The notes below the pieces were generated by a model. That model worked only from the letters and a program-made list of their open reading frames with translations, was not told where the DNA came from and did not search any database. The translations under genes were made by a program, and so were the position numbers. A DNA stretch of 48,937 nucleotides from Komagataeibacter diospyri (GTDB lineage: Bacteria; Pseudomonadota; Alphaproteobacteria; Acetobacterales; Acetobacteraceae), in assembly GCF_006538165.1 (NCBI RefSeq), contig NZ_BDLU01000040.1, positions 1 to 48,937 of the forward strand, written 5' to 3'. Shown here one piece after another: positions 32,539 through 41,651 of this stretch (the stretch's first letter is position 1; every line of letters begins with the position of its first letter).

Positions 32539-34758
32539 TTATACCTTGGTCGGGACAAGGAACGAACCGCGTTCCTGTCGCTCGCGAAACCACTTTTCCA
32601 GTTCCTCCGGCGGCAGGGGTTTCGCAAACAGGTAGCCCTGCATCACATCGCAGTGCAGTTCTTCCAGCAGGCGCCACTGCTGCTCGGTCTCGACCCCTTC
32701 GGTCACCACCGTCATGCCCAGACGCGAACCGATGCCGATCACAGCCATGGTTACGGCCTGGGCATTGGTATCATGCTCGAAATCATTGATGAAGCTGCGG
32801 TCGATCTTGATTTCCGTCAGCGGCAGGCGCGTCAGCCGCGACAGGGACGAATACCCCGTGCCGAAATCATCCATCGACAGTCCGACATCCAGCCTGCGGA
32901 TGGCGTACAGCACCTCTTCGGTGTCGCTGCTGTTATCCATCATTACGCTTTCGGTGATTTCCACCGTCAGGCGGTCGGGCGTCAGGTTATGATGCTTCAG
33001 CAGGTTGGCGATATATTCCGGCAGTGCGCGATTGCGGAAATGCACCGCCGACAGGTTGACCGCAACCGTGGGGACATGCACCCCGTCGCGGTCCCATTTC
33101 ACCATCTGGCGGCAGGCTTCCTGCAGCGACCAGCGGCCAATGGCCTCGATCTGCCCCGTATCTTCCGCCACCGCGATAAAGCGGGAAGGATAGATGTTGC
33201 CCAATGTCGGGTGATGCCACCGCGACAGGGCTTCCACCCCGTACAGGCCCCCGGTCATGGTTTCCACCTGCGGCTGGTAATGCAGCTTCAGCATGCCCCT
33301 GGCCAGAGAGTCCCGCAGGGCAGACCCCAGCATCAGCCGTTCCTGCGCCACCTGGTTTTTTTCGTGACCGGCAAAGCGGTACAGGCCACGCCCGTCCTCT
33401 TTCGCCTGACGGGCGGCGGCATCGGCCAGGCTGAGCAGGGATTCACTGTCCGGCCCGTTTTCGGGGAACGTGCTGATGCCCACGCAGCAGGAAATACTCA
33501 GCGTGTTCTCACCGACCTGCAGGGGTTTGGCGATGGAATTGATCAGGTTTTCGGCAAACTGTTCCGCGCGCCTGTGCGAACAGTCGGGCACGACAATGAT
33601 GAACTCGTCCCCGCCCGAACGGCTGACGATATATTCGTCATTGACCAACGCGCGAATGCGGCGACCGATCTCGATCAGGAAACGGTCGGCGTTCACATGA
33701 CCCAGCGCGTCGTTGATATCACGGAAGCGGTCGATATCCACCATGAACAGCGAGAACTGGCTGTCACCGCCACGCATGATAAGGCGTTCGATGACATTAT
33801 GCAGCGACGTACGGTTCAACAGCCCGGTCAGGCTGTCGAAATTGGACAGCTGGGCAATGTGCTGGCGCGTCTGGTTCTGTTCGATCGCCAGCGCGCAGAA
33901 GGGCATGCAGGTCGAAACCACCCGTTCGGGCCATGCCAGCGATGGCTCGTCATCACGCAGATACAGGGCGAACACACCCATGACCTGCCCCTTGCGGGAA
34001 ATGATGGCGGACGAACAGCATCGCTCCAGCCCCAGCGAACGGGCGAGGGAGGAATAGCCATCCCACACCACGGTGTTGCTGCTGGCGGGATCACTGCGCA
34101 GCGCATCCATCTGTTCCGGCGTCAGCTGCATGCTGTCCAGCGCGGTACGGTAGCGGTTGGGCATGCCGGGGGAAGACGTGACGGAGACCTTGTGCGCGCC
34201 GTCAAACATCAGGAGGGCCGCCACACCGCCGGGCACGAAACTGTCCACGCGGCGGCACAGCTGGTCGCCCACTTCCTGCAGGGTGACATCGGATGCCAGC
34301 GACTGGAGCACTTCGTTCTGCAGGATCAGGATCCTGCGCTGGCGGCTCTGTTCCGTCACGTCCTTCATGACGGCGATGTAGTAGATCCTGCCTGCCTCAC
34401 CTACCTGCACGCGGGAAATCGACAGTTCACCGCATACATATTCGCCGTTGGCGCGGCGGAATTCCACCTCACGCGATGTGCCGACAATCCGGCCTATGCC
34501 CGTCTCACGGTTACGGTCGATATAGCTGTCATGCAGCGCGCGGTCCGTCTGCGGCACAAGGCAGCTGACATTCTGTCCCATGACCTGTGCGCGCGGCAGG
34601 CCCCATATCCGTTCGGCCGCGGCATTGAAGAAGATGATGCGGTTATGCTCATCAATCACGACCATGGGATCAATGGCCTGCTCCATTGCGGACAGCAGGA
34701 CATCGGCGCTTATCTTCGGCTGATCCACCGTAAACTCCAGAACGTTGGCACAACACAT
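32539..34758 (-). CDS. PAS-GAF-GGDEF-EAL protein, probable oxygen-sensing c-di-GMP phosphodiesterase (pdeA1-type)
   Basis: The frame opens at 34812; I prefer the ATG at 34758 (MCCANVLEF), though no start has a good ribosome binding site. Numbering here is from 34812. A PAS domain (about 35-155) is like the heme PAS of E. coli DosP: the proximal His aligns with His94 (RALHDSYI) and the Arg that touches bound oxygen with Arg114 (TSREVEF), while the DosP distal Met is a Thr, as expected for an oxygen-binding form. A GAF-like region (about 165-315), GGDEF (400-404) and EAL domain follow. EAL is complete (VEALSRWHHP, LTVEITES, MDDFGTGYSSL, EIKIDRSFI, VTEGVET). It most likely hydrolyses c-di-GMP under control of oxygen and counters the cyclase gene downstream. 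Confidence 0.9.
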   Translation of the reverse strand: MCCANVLEFTVDQPKISADVLLSAMEQAIDPMVVIDEHNRIIFFNAAAERIWGLPRAQVMGQNVSCLVPQTDRALHDSYIDRNRETGIGRIVGTSREVEFRRANGEYVCGELSISRVQVGEAGRIYYIAVMKDVTEQSRQRRILILQNEVLQSLASDVTLQEVGDQLCRRVDSFVPGGVAALLMFDGAHKVSVTSSPGMPNRYRTALDSMQLTPEQMDALRSDPASSNTVVWDGYSSLARSLGLERCCSSAIISRKGQVMGVFALYLRDDEPSLAWPERVVSTCMPFCALAIEQNQTRQHIAQLSNFDSLTGLLNRTSLHNVIERLIMRGGDSQFSLFMVDIDRFRDINDALGHVNADRFLIEIGRRIRALVNDEYIVSRSGGDEFIIVVPDCSHRRAEQFAENLINSIAKPLQVGENTLSISCCVGISTFPENGPDSESLLSLADAAARQAKEDGRGLYRFAGHEKNQVAQERLMLGSALRDSLARGMLKLHYQPQVETMTGGLYGVEALSRWHHPTLGNIYPSRFIAVAEDTGQIEAIGRWSLQEACRQMVKWDRDGVHVPTVAVNLSAVHFRNRALPEYIANLLKHHNLTPDRLTVEITESVMMDNSSDTEEVLYAIRRLDVGLSMDDFGTGYSSLSRLTRLPLTEIKIDRSFINDFEHDTNAQAVTMAVIGIGSRLGMTVVTEGVETEQQWRLLEELHCDVMQGYLFAKPLPPEELEKWFRERQERGSFLVPTKV

Positions 34759-34929
34759 CGCGCCATGTGAGATCACTTTTCCTGATCGTGGCGGGTACGC
34801 CTGCGATACCACGCCGGGCAGACCAGCCCTACACGGCGGCAGACACCACCGGGACCGTCGATTGGGGGGTTACCCTACGGGGTAAGGAACAGGGAAAACA
34901 TGACATGCCTCAATCTTGACACAAAGCCT

Positions 34930-36060
34930 TCAGTTCCGGCTCCGTTCAAGATCCTGCGGCAGCATGCCCGCCAGCGGGCGGCAGGCATACGCACTTTCGT
35001 TTTCCGGCTGGGGCTGGTTCTGGCGCAGTTCGGCGGCCCCGGCGGCTACCGCCCGCCATGCCGCCTGTGCCAGCGCCTTGCGGCTGGGAAAATCATTGGG
35101 GTCCAACGGTGCATGCAGCAGCACGGTCGCACGCATCGAACGCCATTTGACCAGCTGCCACACATGCGGCCCCAGTTCCATATCACCATACCAGGCAAAG
35201 ACCGGGCGACGTCCACGGTTGACCGGCACGCCTTCCAGCTGGTCATACACCACCGATACCGGCTGGATCAGCGGCGTCATGCCGGGACGCGCCGCGATGG
35301 CTTCCGCCTCGCTTTCCGGTGCCGCCGGAGCCTTGCCCGGCGGCAGGCGCGGCGGCTTGGCAATGGCGAAAAAGGCCGACAGGAACGGCAGCACCCGCGA
35401 CCCGTCGGACGACGTGCCTTCGGGGAACAGGATCAGGTTGTCGCCTTCCACCATCAGGCGGTGCAGCATTTCGTCCCGTTCCCGGCCTGTCGTGCTGCGC
35501 TGGCGGCTGACGAATATGGTCCGGCCAATACGCGAGACAAGTCCCATGATGGGCCAGCCCTCGATATCGCCCTTGGCTACGAAATTGGACGGCAGCACCG
35601 TTCCCAGCACCGGCACATCCAGCCATGACGAATGGTTGGACACATAGATTACCGGGCGTTCGCCATTCTGTCGCGCGCGCCTGCCACCCACGCCGCCAGC
35701 CCTGCGCCCCACAACGCGGATACGCAGCGACAGCAGCAGGCACAGCCCGCCCCAGACCATCCGCGTCCACCGGATCTTGGCCGTGCCGGGCACCAGCAGC
35801 AGCACCGCCTCGAACCCGACCGACAGTGGTACCCACACGGTAATGGCGGCCAGGCGGCCCACCCCGCGCACGGTCCGGGCACAGGCGCGTATGCGCCCCG
35901 ATGGCAGGACCGTTGTGGTGGCGATGGCCCGTTCCGCAACCGACCCGGGCTGGGGCGCAATGACCGGACGGGCAGCGCGCGACGTGGACCGGGACACAGG
36001 CTGTGGAGAGCGACGCCGGATAAGGCGGCGGATGAAATCGGCGATCATGCGCCTATCCAT
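34930..36060 (-). CDS. PlsC-type lysophospholipid acyltransferase
   Basis: The start at 36060 (MDRRMIADF) has aggtggggct before it and gives about 376 residues; the frame opens at 36108. The acyltransferase motifs are present: NHSSWLD (NHx4D, catalytic) and LFPEGTSS (substrate phosphate site), with VAKGDIEGWPIMG between. A single hydrophobic stretch precedes the domain. These enzymes acylate lysophosphatidic acid or similar lipids at the inner membrane. The basic N-terminus of about 70 residues is longer than in PlsC itself. A single gene; the c-di-GMP operon follows on the same strand. Confidence 0.85.
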   Translation of the reverse strand: MDRRMIADFIRRLIRRRSPQPVSRSTSRAARPVIAPQPGSVAERAIATTTVLPSGRIRACARTVRGVGRLAAITVWVPLSVGFEAVLLLVPGTAKIRWTRMVWGGLCLLLSLRIRVVGRRAGGVGGRRARQNGERPVIYVSNHSSWLDVPVLGTVLPSNFVAKGDIEGWPIMGLVSRIGRTIFVSRQRSTTGRERDEMLHRLMVEGDNLILFPEGTSSDGSRVLPFLSAFFAIAKPPRLPPGKAPAAPESEAEAIAARPGMTPLIQPVSVVYDQLEGVPVNRGRRPVFAWYGDMELGPHVWQLVKWRSMRATVLLHAPLDPNDFPSRKALAQAAWRAVAAGAAELRQNQPQPENESAYACRPLAGMLPQDLERSRN

Positions 36061-36291
36061 AGCCCCACCTGATGGGACGCGACAATATGGCGAAAGCGTG
36101 CAAGGCACGGGACGTGTCCTGCACGCAACGACGCGGCATGCATCAACCCTTTCATCATACGGTCATATTATGGATGCATGAATATCCATGCGCGTCATGC
36201 GATCCGTTTGTCACATCTGTAATCCTTCCTGACTGGACCCATCGTGCATACCCGTCCATGTTGGGCCCCTATCCTTCAGGAGTTGTCCCTT

Positions 36292-37485
36292 ATGTCCGCA
36301 TGCAGCCGTCGCGGCCCCCTTGTTGCCGCCACGACCGCCCTCATCATCCTTGCAGCCATCCAGCCCGGCCCGACATGGGCGGCAGATGATGTGCTGAACG
36401 TGCTGACATGGTGCGACCATGAAGACCCGGAACTGCTCGGCCCTTTTGAACAGGCGAACAAGGTACGGGTCCATTTCAAGGATATCGACAGCACCGCCGC
36501 TGCACGGACCATCCTGCGCCAGTCGCAGGCAGGCGACTGGGACGTGGTGATCCTGGAGGAAACAGCCGCCCCGCAACTGGCCGCCGCCGGCCTGCTGGCG
36601 CCGCTGGACACAGCGGATTTCCCATCGGACGGCATTCCTGCCGCCATTGCCAATCCGGCAGGCGGTTCGTACCAGGGGCGGCTGTACTCGGTACCGGAAA
36701 AATACGGCTTCCACGCCGTCGCCTTCAATCAGGCCCATGTCAGCACGCAGGACATGCAGGACATCAACGCGGTATGGCAGCCGCGTTATCACGGGCATAT
36801 CGCAATTTATGACAGCTACCTGCCCATCCTGTCCTATATCGCCCTGGCGCTGGGACTTGATCCCGCGCATCTGACGGACGCCGACCTGCCCGCATTGCAG
36901 GACAGGCTTGTGGCCCTGCGCGCCAATGCAACACTGGTGGGCGATAGCGCCAGCGTGCAACAGGCGCTGGCCGATGGCGTGGTGGATATTGTCGTTGGTG
37001 GTGGCGCATGGACCACGGCGGGTGTTGGCGAAGGTGGCACGGTCAGTACGCCCACGGCACAACCCGATATCCCGAAACAGCGGCCGGACCTGACATTCAC
37101 CCTGCCACGGCAGGGCGGTATCCGGTGGCAGCATGGCATCTCGATCATCGAAGCCTCGCAGCGCAAGGCGCTGGCGCTGGCATTCGCGCAATACCTGCGC
37201 ACGCCTGCGGCACAGGCACGGCTGGCAACGTCATCGTGTTTCTGGGGCATGCCCGCCAATACAGGCGCGCCGCTTGATGCGGACACGAAAGCCGCACTTC
37301 ACTGGGACCAGCAGCCTGCCTATATCGCGGCAAGCCATTCCTTCCCCGTGCTGGATGAGGCCATGGACACCAAGCTGCACGCGATATGGGACAGGGTCAT
37401 GAAGGACAACACCCCCACCGCCGCCCCGACGCCTGACAAAATGGGCGGAAAGAACGATGGGGATGATACGCCGGATCAGCCGTAA
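36292..37485 (+). CDS. Periplasmic substrate-binding protein, polyamine-type, without transporter genes
   Basis: The ATG at 36292 has AGGAG at good spacing and starts a signal peptide cleaved near TWAADD; about 397 residues. The mature protein starts LNVLTWCDHEDPELL, the usual opening of PotD/PotF-type binding proteins, and keeps the two-lobe layout (WDVVILEETAAPQLAAAGLLAPLD, then YSVPEKYGFHAVAFN). These bind polyamines or similar cations and hand them to an ABC permease. No permease or ATPase gene is adjacent: upstream is the divergent acyltransferase, downstream the convergent CbtA gene, which overlaps its end by 10 bp. The C-terminus is a Pro/Asp-rich tail. Confidence 0.8.
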   Translation: MSACSRRGPLVAATTALIILAAIQPGPTWAADDVLNVLTWCDHEDPELLGPFEQANKVRVHFKDIDSTAAARTILRQSQAGDWDVVILEETAAPQLAAAGLLAPLDTADFPSDGIPAAIANPAGGSYQGRLYSVPEKYGFHAVAFNQAHVSTQDMQDINAVWQPRYHGHIAIYDSYLPILSYIALALGLDPAHLTDADLPALQDRLVALRANATLVGDSASVQQALADGVVDIVVGGGAWTTAGVGEGGTVSTPTAQPDIPKQRPDLTFTLPRQGGIRWQHGISIIEASQRKALALAFAQYLRTPAAQARLATSSCFWGMPANTGAPLDADTKAALHWDQQPAYIAASHSFPVLDEAMDTKLHAIWDRVMKDNTPTAAPTPDKMGGKNDGDDTPDQP

Positions 37486-38201
37486 CGCGGCGCACCGCGT
37501 CCCAGCAGCCGATCGGCCATCATGCCGAACACCAGCCCGAGGCCGCCCCACAGCACGATCTGCATGCCAAGGGCGGCTTCACGGAAGCGCCACAGCAGGG
37601 TGGCGGGGAAATTGTCCGGCACTTCATTGATGTCGGGCAGTGCCCATTGCAGCAGCGCCACCAGCACAACGAACACCGCCCCCCCACATAGCGTGGCACC
37701 CCAGTTGCCCAGGCGTACAGCCAGTGCGCGACCCGACAGGACCGCCAGCGTCAGAGCGCACAGCGAAAAGACAACCATTTCAAAATAGGCGGTCGTGCGC
37801 AGGCCAATGGTTTCCGGCTGCCCCACGGCGGGGGGATTGGCCGGGTATTTCAGGTCCGGCACCACCACCACGGCCAGAAACCCCGCCCCCGCCAGCAGCA
37901 TGGACAGCATGCGCGGCGAAAAGCGGCCAATACGGCCGTACGCCAGCGAGAACACCAGCGCAAACAGCCCGCCATAGGCCGCGCCATACATGACGGCCGC
38001 CGTCAGCAGGCCAAGGGATGCCTGTACGCCCCGGCTGACCAGTTCGGGTTCCGGCGGTTCACCCGCCGCCGCATCCATGGCGGATTCAAAGGCGATGGCA
38101 AGGTTGACCTGCGGTTCGCCGAACACACGGGCGAACAGGAACGCAAGGGCAGCGGCGGCAATGCCAGCCAGCATGCCACGCAGCAGAAGGCGTCCGGCCA
38201 T
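37476..38201 (-). CDS. cbtA: CbtA-family predicted cobalt transporter
   Basis: The 241-residue membrane protein has about six helices and the family opening RLLLRGMLAGIAAAALAF, then GLFALVFSLAYGR and VPDLKYPANPPAVGQPETI, which recur in CbtA. CbtA is a predicted cobalt importer usually encoded after the small His-rich CbtB and often under a cobalamin riboswitch. A riboswitch is present here, but no CbtB: the space has only a 13-codon reading frame whose stop overlaps the cbtA ATG (TGATG). The ribosome binding site directly before cbtA is weak, so translation probably depends on that leader. Confidence 0.85.
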   Translation of the reverse strand: MAGRLLLRGMLAGIAAAALAFLFARVFGEPQVNLAIAFESAMDAAAGEPPEPELVSRGVQASLGLLTAAVMYGAAYGGLFALVFSLAYGRIGRFSPRMLSMLLAGAGFLAVVVVPDLKYPANPPAVGQPETIGLRTTAYFEMVVFSLCALTLAVLSGRALAVRLGNWGATLCGGAVFVVLVALLQWALPDINEVPDNFPATLLWRFREAALGMQIVLWGGLGLVFGMMADRLLGRGAPRYG

Positions 38202-38242
38202 CAGGGCATATCCCGATGCATATGGGGAAAAATAAAGGACAT
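38201..38242 (-). CDS. 13-codon leader reading frame coupled to cbtA
   Basis: ATG at 38242 follows AGGAG by 11 bases and opens MSFIFPHMHRDMP, ending at a TGA that overlaps the cbtA ATG by one base. Whether the peptide itself matters is unknown; it may only bring ribosomes to cbtA. It has two His residues but no other likeness to CbtB. Confidence 0.5.
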   Translation of the reverse strand: MSFIFPHMHRDMP

Positions 38243-38245
38243 GGG

Positions 38246-38400
38246 GTCAGATCTCCTGTCGGGAAAGCGCGTCCCGTAACGGAATGAAGCTCTATCCGCC
38301 GGGAGGTCTGACTTCCGCATGGGCTGCGGTGTACAGTGGCGCGACCGTGCCGGAATCCCACCGGCTTCTCCCCACGGATACGGAGAGACCAGTCAATACC
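38246..38400 (-). promoter_or_regulatory. Cobalamin riboswitch controlling cbtA
   Basis: On the minus strand the conserved core is clear: ggggagaagccggtg, gattccggcac, ggtcgcgccactgtac, then after a variable stem the B12 box aagtcagacct. The B12 box segment (38303-38312) can instead pair 9 of 10 bases with the segment 38246-38255, which includes part of the ribosome binding site AGGAG (38257-38253). That predicts shut-off of translation when cobalamin binds or when the alternative pairing forms. Confidence 0.88.
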
Positions 38401-38464
38401 GCGCAGAGAGCGCAAGTCAATGTTGCGGCCCTGAGGGCTACTTCAGAAGTCTATGTGAAATCAT

Positions 38465-38548
38465 AAGAAGTTTTTGGTGAAGCTTTTTTCAAAAAGCTCC
38501 AGGAAACGCCGCCTTTCTGAAAAAGGCGGCACTCAAAAAACTTTTATC
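38465..38548. repeat. Composite palindromic repeat, copy 7
   Basis: Order reversed relative to the 18131 copy: aagtttttggtgaagcttttttcaaaaagctcc, then cgccgcctttctgaaaaaggcggc, then caaaaaactttta closing the outer stem. It lies 3' of the peroxiredoxin gene and upstream of the riboswitch. Confidence 0.85.
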
Positions 38549-38576
38549 TTTATCAGTATTTTTTGGAAACAGGTCT

Positions 38577-39194
38577 TTACCGGGATGTGGCGGGCAGCGT
38601 GACCTTGCTGGCATTACCTTGCGCCGCGTGCCACTGCTTCAGCGCCCCCAGCGTCCCGCTGACATGTCCCTTGGGCGACAGGGCGCTGTAGGCGTAAATC
38701 ACCTTGCCATCCGGGGCAATGACATAGGACGTGCGGCTGGCGCGGTTCACCAGCGGCAGGCGGCTGTCATACATCTTTGCAATCTGGCCCTTCGGGTCGG
38801 TCGCGACGGGGAAGCGGCCATGACCTTCGCTTACGGAAAAACGGTCGAGGGTTGGCATGTCATCGGTGGAAACACCAATGACCGTGGCACCAAGCGCCTT
38901 GTACTGATCCATGGCGTTGGCGAAATCATGCGCCTCCATGGTACAGCCACGGGTAAAGGCAGCGGGATAGAAATACAGCACTACGGGTCCCTGACGCAGC
39001 GCATCGGCCAGCCGGAAATCGAACTCGCTGCCATTCGTGGTAGCCTGCGCATCGAACATGGGGGCCTGGCTGCCTACCGGCAGGGCCGCGCGCGCGGAGG
39101 AAAAACAGACAAAGCCGGCAAACGCCATGACACCAACCAGCGGCAGGCACAGCCCCGGCAGGGACCAGCGTGAACGCCTGTAAAAATACCTCAT
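38577..39194 (-). CDS. Exported peroxiredoxin (AhpC/TSA, Bcp-like)
   Basis: The 205-residue protein has an N-terminal signal or anchor (GLCLPLVGVMAFAGFV) and then a peroxiredoxin domain: LPVGSQAPMFDAQATT, and the peroxidatic Cys in YFYPAAFTRGCTMEA. No second Cys in the mature part, so it would be a 1-Cys enzyme needing an outside thiol. The usual Pro of FTPGCT is Arg here. It should remove peroxides in the periplasm. The gene stands alone, with the lytic transglycosylase gene upstream on the same strand. Confidence 0.88.
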   Translation of the reverse strand: MRYFYRRSRWSLPGLCLPLVGVMAFAGFVCFSSARAALPVGSQAPMFDAQATTNGSEFDFRLADALRQGPVVLYFYPAAFTRGCTMEAHDFANAMDQYKALGATVIGVSTDDMPTLDRFSVSEGHGRFPVATDPKGQIAKMYDSRLPLVNRASRTSYVIAPDGKVIYAYSALSPKGHVSGTLGALKQWHAAQGNASKVTLPATSR

Positions 39195-39230
39195 GTATCC
39201 TCATCACCCTGTGGGACAGGGTTTATGCCA

Positions 39231-40409
39231 TCATGTGGTTGGCGGCAGGATCTGGCATCCTGATCCACCCAGTCGCTGACAGACCTGCTGGGCCGCTTCG
39301 TGCGACAGGCCGGTCAGCCTTGCACGATAGACATGACCGCGCGCCGATGCAACGGTTGCAACCTGCGTATGCACGCCACTGAACGAAACCTTCGCCCGTG
39401 CCTGCCCCGCCGCATGCTCCGCCTGCCCGATCGATCCATAAGCACCGACCTGCACCACCCAGTCATGACTGTTTGCCATACTGATGACGCCGGGGCGGGT
39501 TCCGGCCGTGGCCATCGGGGCCAGTCCATTCTGTTCCCGGGCACTCCATGCCGCGCGCACTGCGGCGGCCTCAGGCGATGGCGTATCAGCCGCAGCCCCG
39601 CGCGGCACGGATGCCAGAAGCTGGCGGCCACGGCTCCGGCCGCCACGCGCATTCTGCGCCGCCTGCGCGCGGGCAAGGGCGCGCGCCTGCACCAGCAGGT
39701 CGGCCTGTGAACGGTTGACCGGGCTGCTGCCCACGATCCGTGGCCCGATGGAAGCGACGTAATCGCGCGTTTCCTTGGGCAGGGTATGGTAACGGTCAAG
39801 GAAATCATCCAGTCGTCCCGGTCCGCTATTATAGGCGGCAAGGAAACCGGGGGAGCCGTAAATGTCGTACATTTCACGGATATAGGCCGTGCCCGCCTCG
39901 ATATTGTCATGCGGGTCATAGGCGTCAGGGCCAAGGTTGTAGCGCGCCCGCATTATATCGTAGGTCGGCGGCATAAGCTGCATCAGCCCCATGGCGCCCG
40001 GCAGTGAGGTCACGAACTGGCCATTATGGTAAAGCTGGCCCCCCGACTCGCGCCGCATGACCTCACGAATCCAGACGCTGGGCACATCGAAACGCTGCGC
40101 GGCCTCGTTGATATAAGGCCCCCAGGGGTCTTCCGGCGGCCCTGGCGGGATATAGTTGGCGTGGGCATGGGCACGATAGGACTCGGCCTCGTGAATGATC
40201 TGCTCCTCGCTCATTTCAGAAGAAGGATTATGAGCGCAGGCGGCCAGCATGCCCGCGAACCCCAGCGCCAGCCATCGCAGTGACCGACGTCTGGAGGAAG
40301 CCTGCGCCAGACCGTCATGTTCGTCAGATGCCGCTACTGCCTGCGCTGGTGCCATGCTGGTGGTATGATCCCGGTCATGCCCATTTTCCCATGGCAGACG
40401 CGCCAACAT
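39231..40409 (-). CDS. Lytic transglycosylase lipoprotein with C-terminal SPOR domain
   Basis: The 392-residue frame starts at 40409; the ATG at 40355 is another possible start. A membrane segment ends in a lipobox (MLAACAHN, Cys at about 58). The SLT domain follows (IREVMRRESGG with the catalytic Glu, GAMGLMQLMPPTY, AAYNSGPGRLD), then an Ala/Arg linker and a SPOR domain (DWVVQVGAYGSIGQAEHAAGQ) that binds denuded septal glycan. It cleaves peptidoglycan between MurNAc and GlcNAc, probably at division sites. It is like RlpA or MltC proteins in plan. Confidence 0.9.
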   Translation of the reverse strand: MLARLPWENGHDRDHTTSMAPAQAVAASDEHDGLAQASSRRRSLRWLALGFAGMLAACAHNPSSEMSEEQIIHEAESYRAHAHANYIPPGPPEDPWGPYINEAAQRFDVPSVWIREVMRRESGGQLYHNGQFVTSLPGAMGLMQLMPPTYDIMRARYNLGPDAYDPHDNIEAGTAYIREMYDIYGSPGFLAAYNSGPGRLDDFLDRYHTLPKETRDYVASIGPRIVGSSPVNRSQADLLVQARALARAQAAQNARGGRSRGRQLLASVPRGAAADTPSPEAAAVRAAWSAREQNGLAPMATAGTRPGVISMANSHDWVVQVGAYGSIGQAEHAAGQARAKVSFSGVHTQVATVASARGHVYRARLTGLSHEAAQQVCQRLGGSGCQILPPTT

Positions 40410-40533
40410 GGCCCGCCCGACGGGACGGGCGCCGCACCATACCAGCGTGACTTCGGCTTGTGCAATCCTGACCCGTTAACATGTCCATGACGTAACCGGC
40501 GGGTCAGGTTGATATGGGCCTGTCACAATGCCT

Positions 40534-40612
40534 AGTGAAGTTTTTGCAGGCAGAAAGCTTCAGAAGAATACCGCCCTTTTGAAAAAAGGCGGCACCCGAA
40601 ACCTTTTACCTT
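40534..40612. repeat. Composite palindromic repeat, copy 8
   Basis: Reversed order: gtgaagtttttgcaggcagaaagcttc, then taccgcccttttgaaaaaaggcggca, then cccgaaaccttttacc. The gaagc hairpin is eroded. It lies just 3' of the aldo/keto reductase gene. Confidence 0.75.
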
Positions 40613-40623
40613 TTAATGACCTC

Positions 40624-41460
40624 TCATTCCTCGACGTAGGTGGCCGGGTCGCCACCGGTGCGGTTGTGGGGGCTATCGAGTGTTGCCAGATCACTCATGT
40701 CATCCGATGTCAGTTGGAAATCGAATGAATGCAGGTTCGCGCGCATACGATCGGGATGCGCGCTCTTGGGAATGGGCACCACGCCACAATCGATCACCCA
40801 GCGCAGCAGGACCTGTGCGGTGGATTTGCCATGCCGGTCCGCGATCCGTTTGACAACGGGGTTTTCCAGCAGCTTCCCGCGCCCCAGCGGACTCCATGCC
40901 TCGGTCAGGATGCCCAGTTTCCTGTGCAGCGCGACCTGTTCCGACTGCGCGAAATCGGCATGCATCTCGATCTGGTTGACGGCGGGGGTGACGCCGGTTT
41001 CATCAATCAGGCGCTGCAGATGCGCAGGCAGGAAGTTGGAAACACCGATCGAGCGGACGCGTCCTTCCTTCTGCAGGCGGATCATCGCCTTCCAGCTTTC
41101 GACATACTGGTCCTTGGCGGGAAGCGGCCAGTGGATCAGGTACAGGTCGACATAACTCATCTTCAGACGTGCCAGGCTCTCATCAAACGCGCGCAGCGTG
41201 CTGTCATATCCCTGATCGGCGCCGCGCAGCTTGGTGGTGACGAAAATGTCCTCACGCCCCACGTCAAAGCTGACCAGCCCGGTCCCTACCCCGCTTTCAT
41301 TTCCGTAACGCGACGCGGTATCGAACAGCCGATAGCCCGCCGTCAGGGCCTCACGCACGGCCTTTTCGGCCTGCGGATTGTCCAGCGGATAGGTGCCGAA
41401 CCCCATGGCGGGGATCTTGTGGCCATCATTCAGCTTAAGCAGGGGAATGGAGGTGGTCAT
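40624..41460 (-). CDS. Aldo/keto reductase
   Basis: The 278-residue protein has the whole AKR tetrad: Asp and Tyr in FDTASRYGNE, Lys in VTTKLRG, His in LYLIHWPLP. The NADPH site is the late IPKSAHPDRM. This is the 2,5-diketo-gluconate reductase-like branch (AKR5), of interest in a gluconate-oxidising bacterium, but the substrate cannot be told. It is divergent from the dipeptidase gene. Confidence 0.92.
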   Translation of the reverse strand: MTTSIPLLKLNDGHKIPAMGFGTYPLDNPQAEKAVREALTAGYRLFDTASRYGNESGVGTGLVSFDVGREDIFVTTKLRGADQGYDSTLRAFDESLARLKMSYVDLYLIHWPLPAKDQYVESWKAMIRLQKEGRVRSIGVSNFLPAHLQRLIDETGVTPAVNQIEMHADFAQSEQVALHRKLGILTEAWSPLGRGKLLENPVVKRIADRHGKSTAQVLLRWVIDCGVVPIPKSAHPDRMRANLHSFDFQLTSDDMSDLATLDSPHNRTGGDPATYVEE

Positions 41461-41651
41461 GGTCGTTCCTTCGTCAGGCGCTCCCGGCGGCTCATGGTGC
41501 CCCGGCGCGCAGGCGGCGGGGTGGCGACCGGGCCGGGGGCTGGACGTGCGTCGCCGGTCCCTACCCTAACGACAGGCAACCACTTTTGGTTTATGCCCAG
41601 TTTTCAGGACTGGGCTGCATGTGGTTCATTATCACCATTGCTGGAGGCCCC

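Noticed and set aside
32491..34770. A 759-residue open frame on the plus strand
   Set aside because: It is the antisense of the phosphodiesterase gene; high GC at third positions keeps the opposite frame open. No domain is recognisable.
36211..37191. A 326-residue minus-strand frame
   Set aside because: Antisense of the binding-protein gene, which has a clear signal peptide and fold.
38284..38466. A 60-residue plus-strand frame
   Set aside because: It is the complement of the cobalamin riboswitch.
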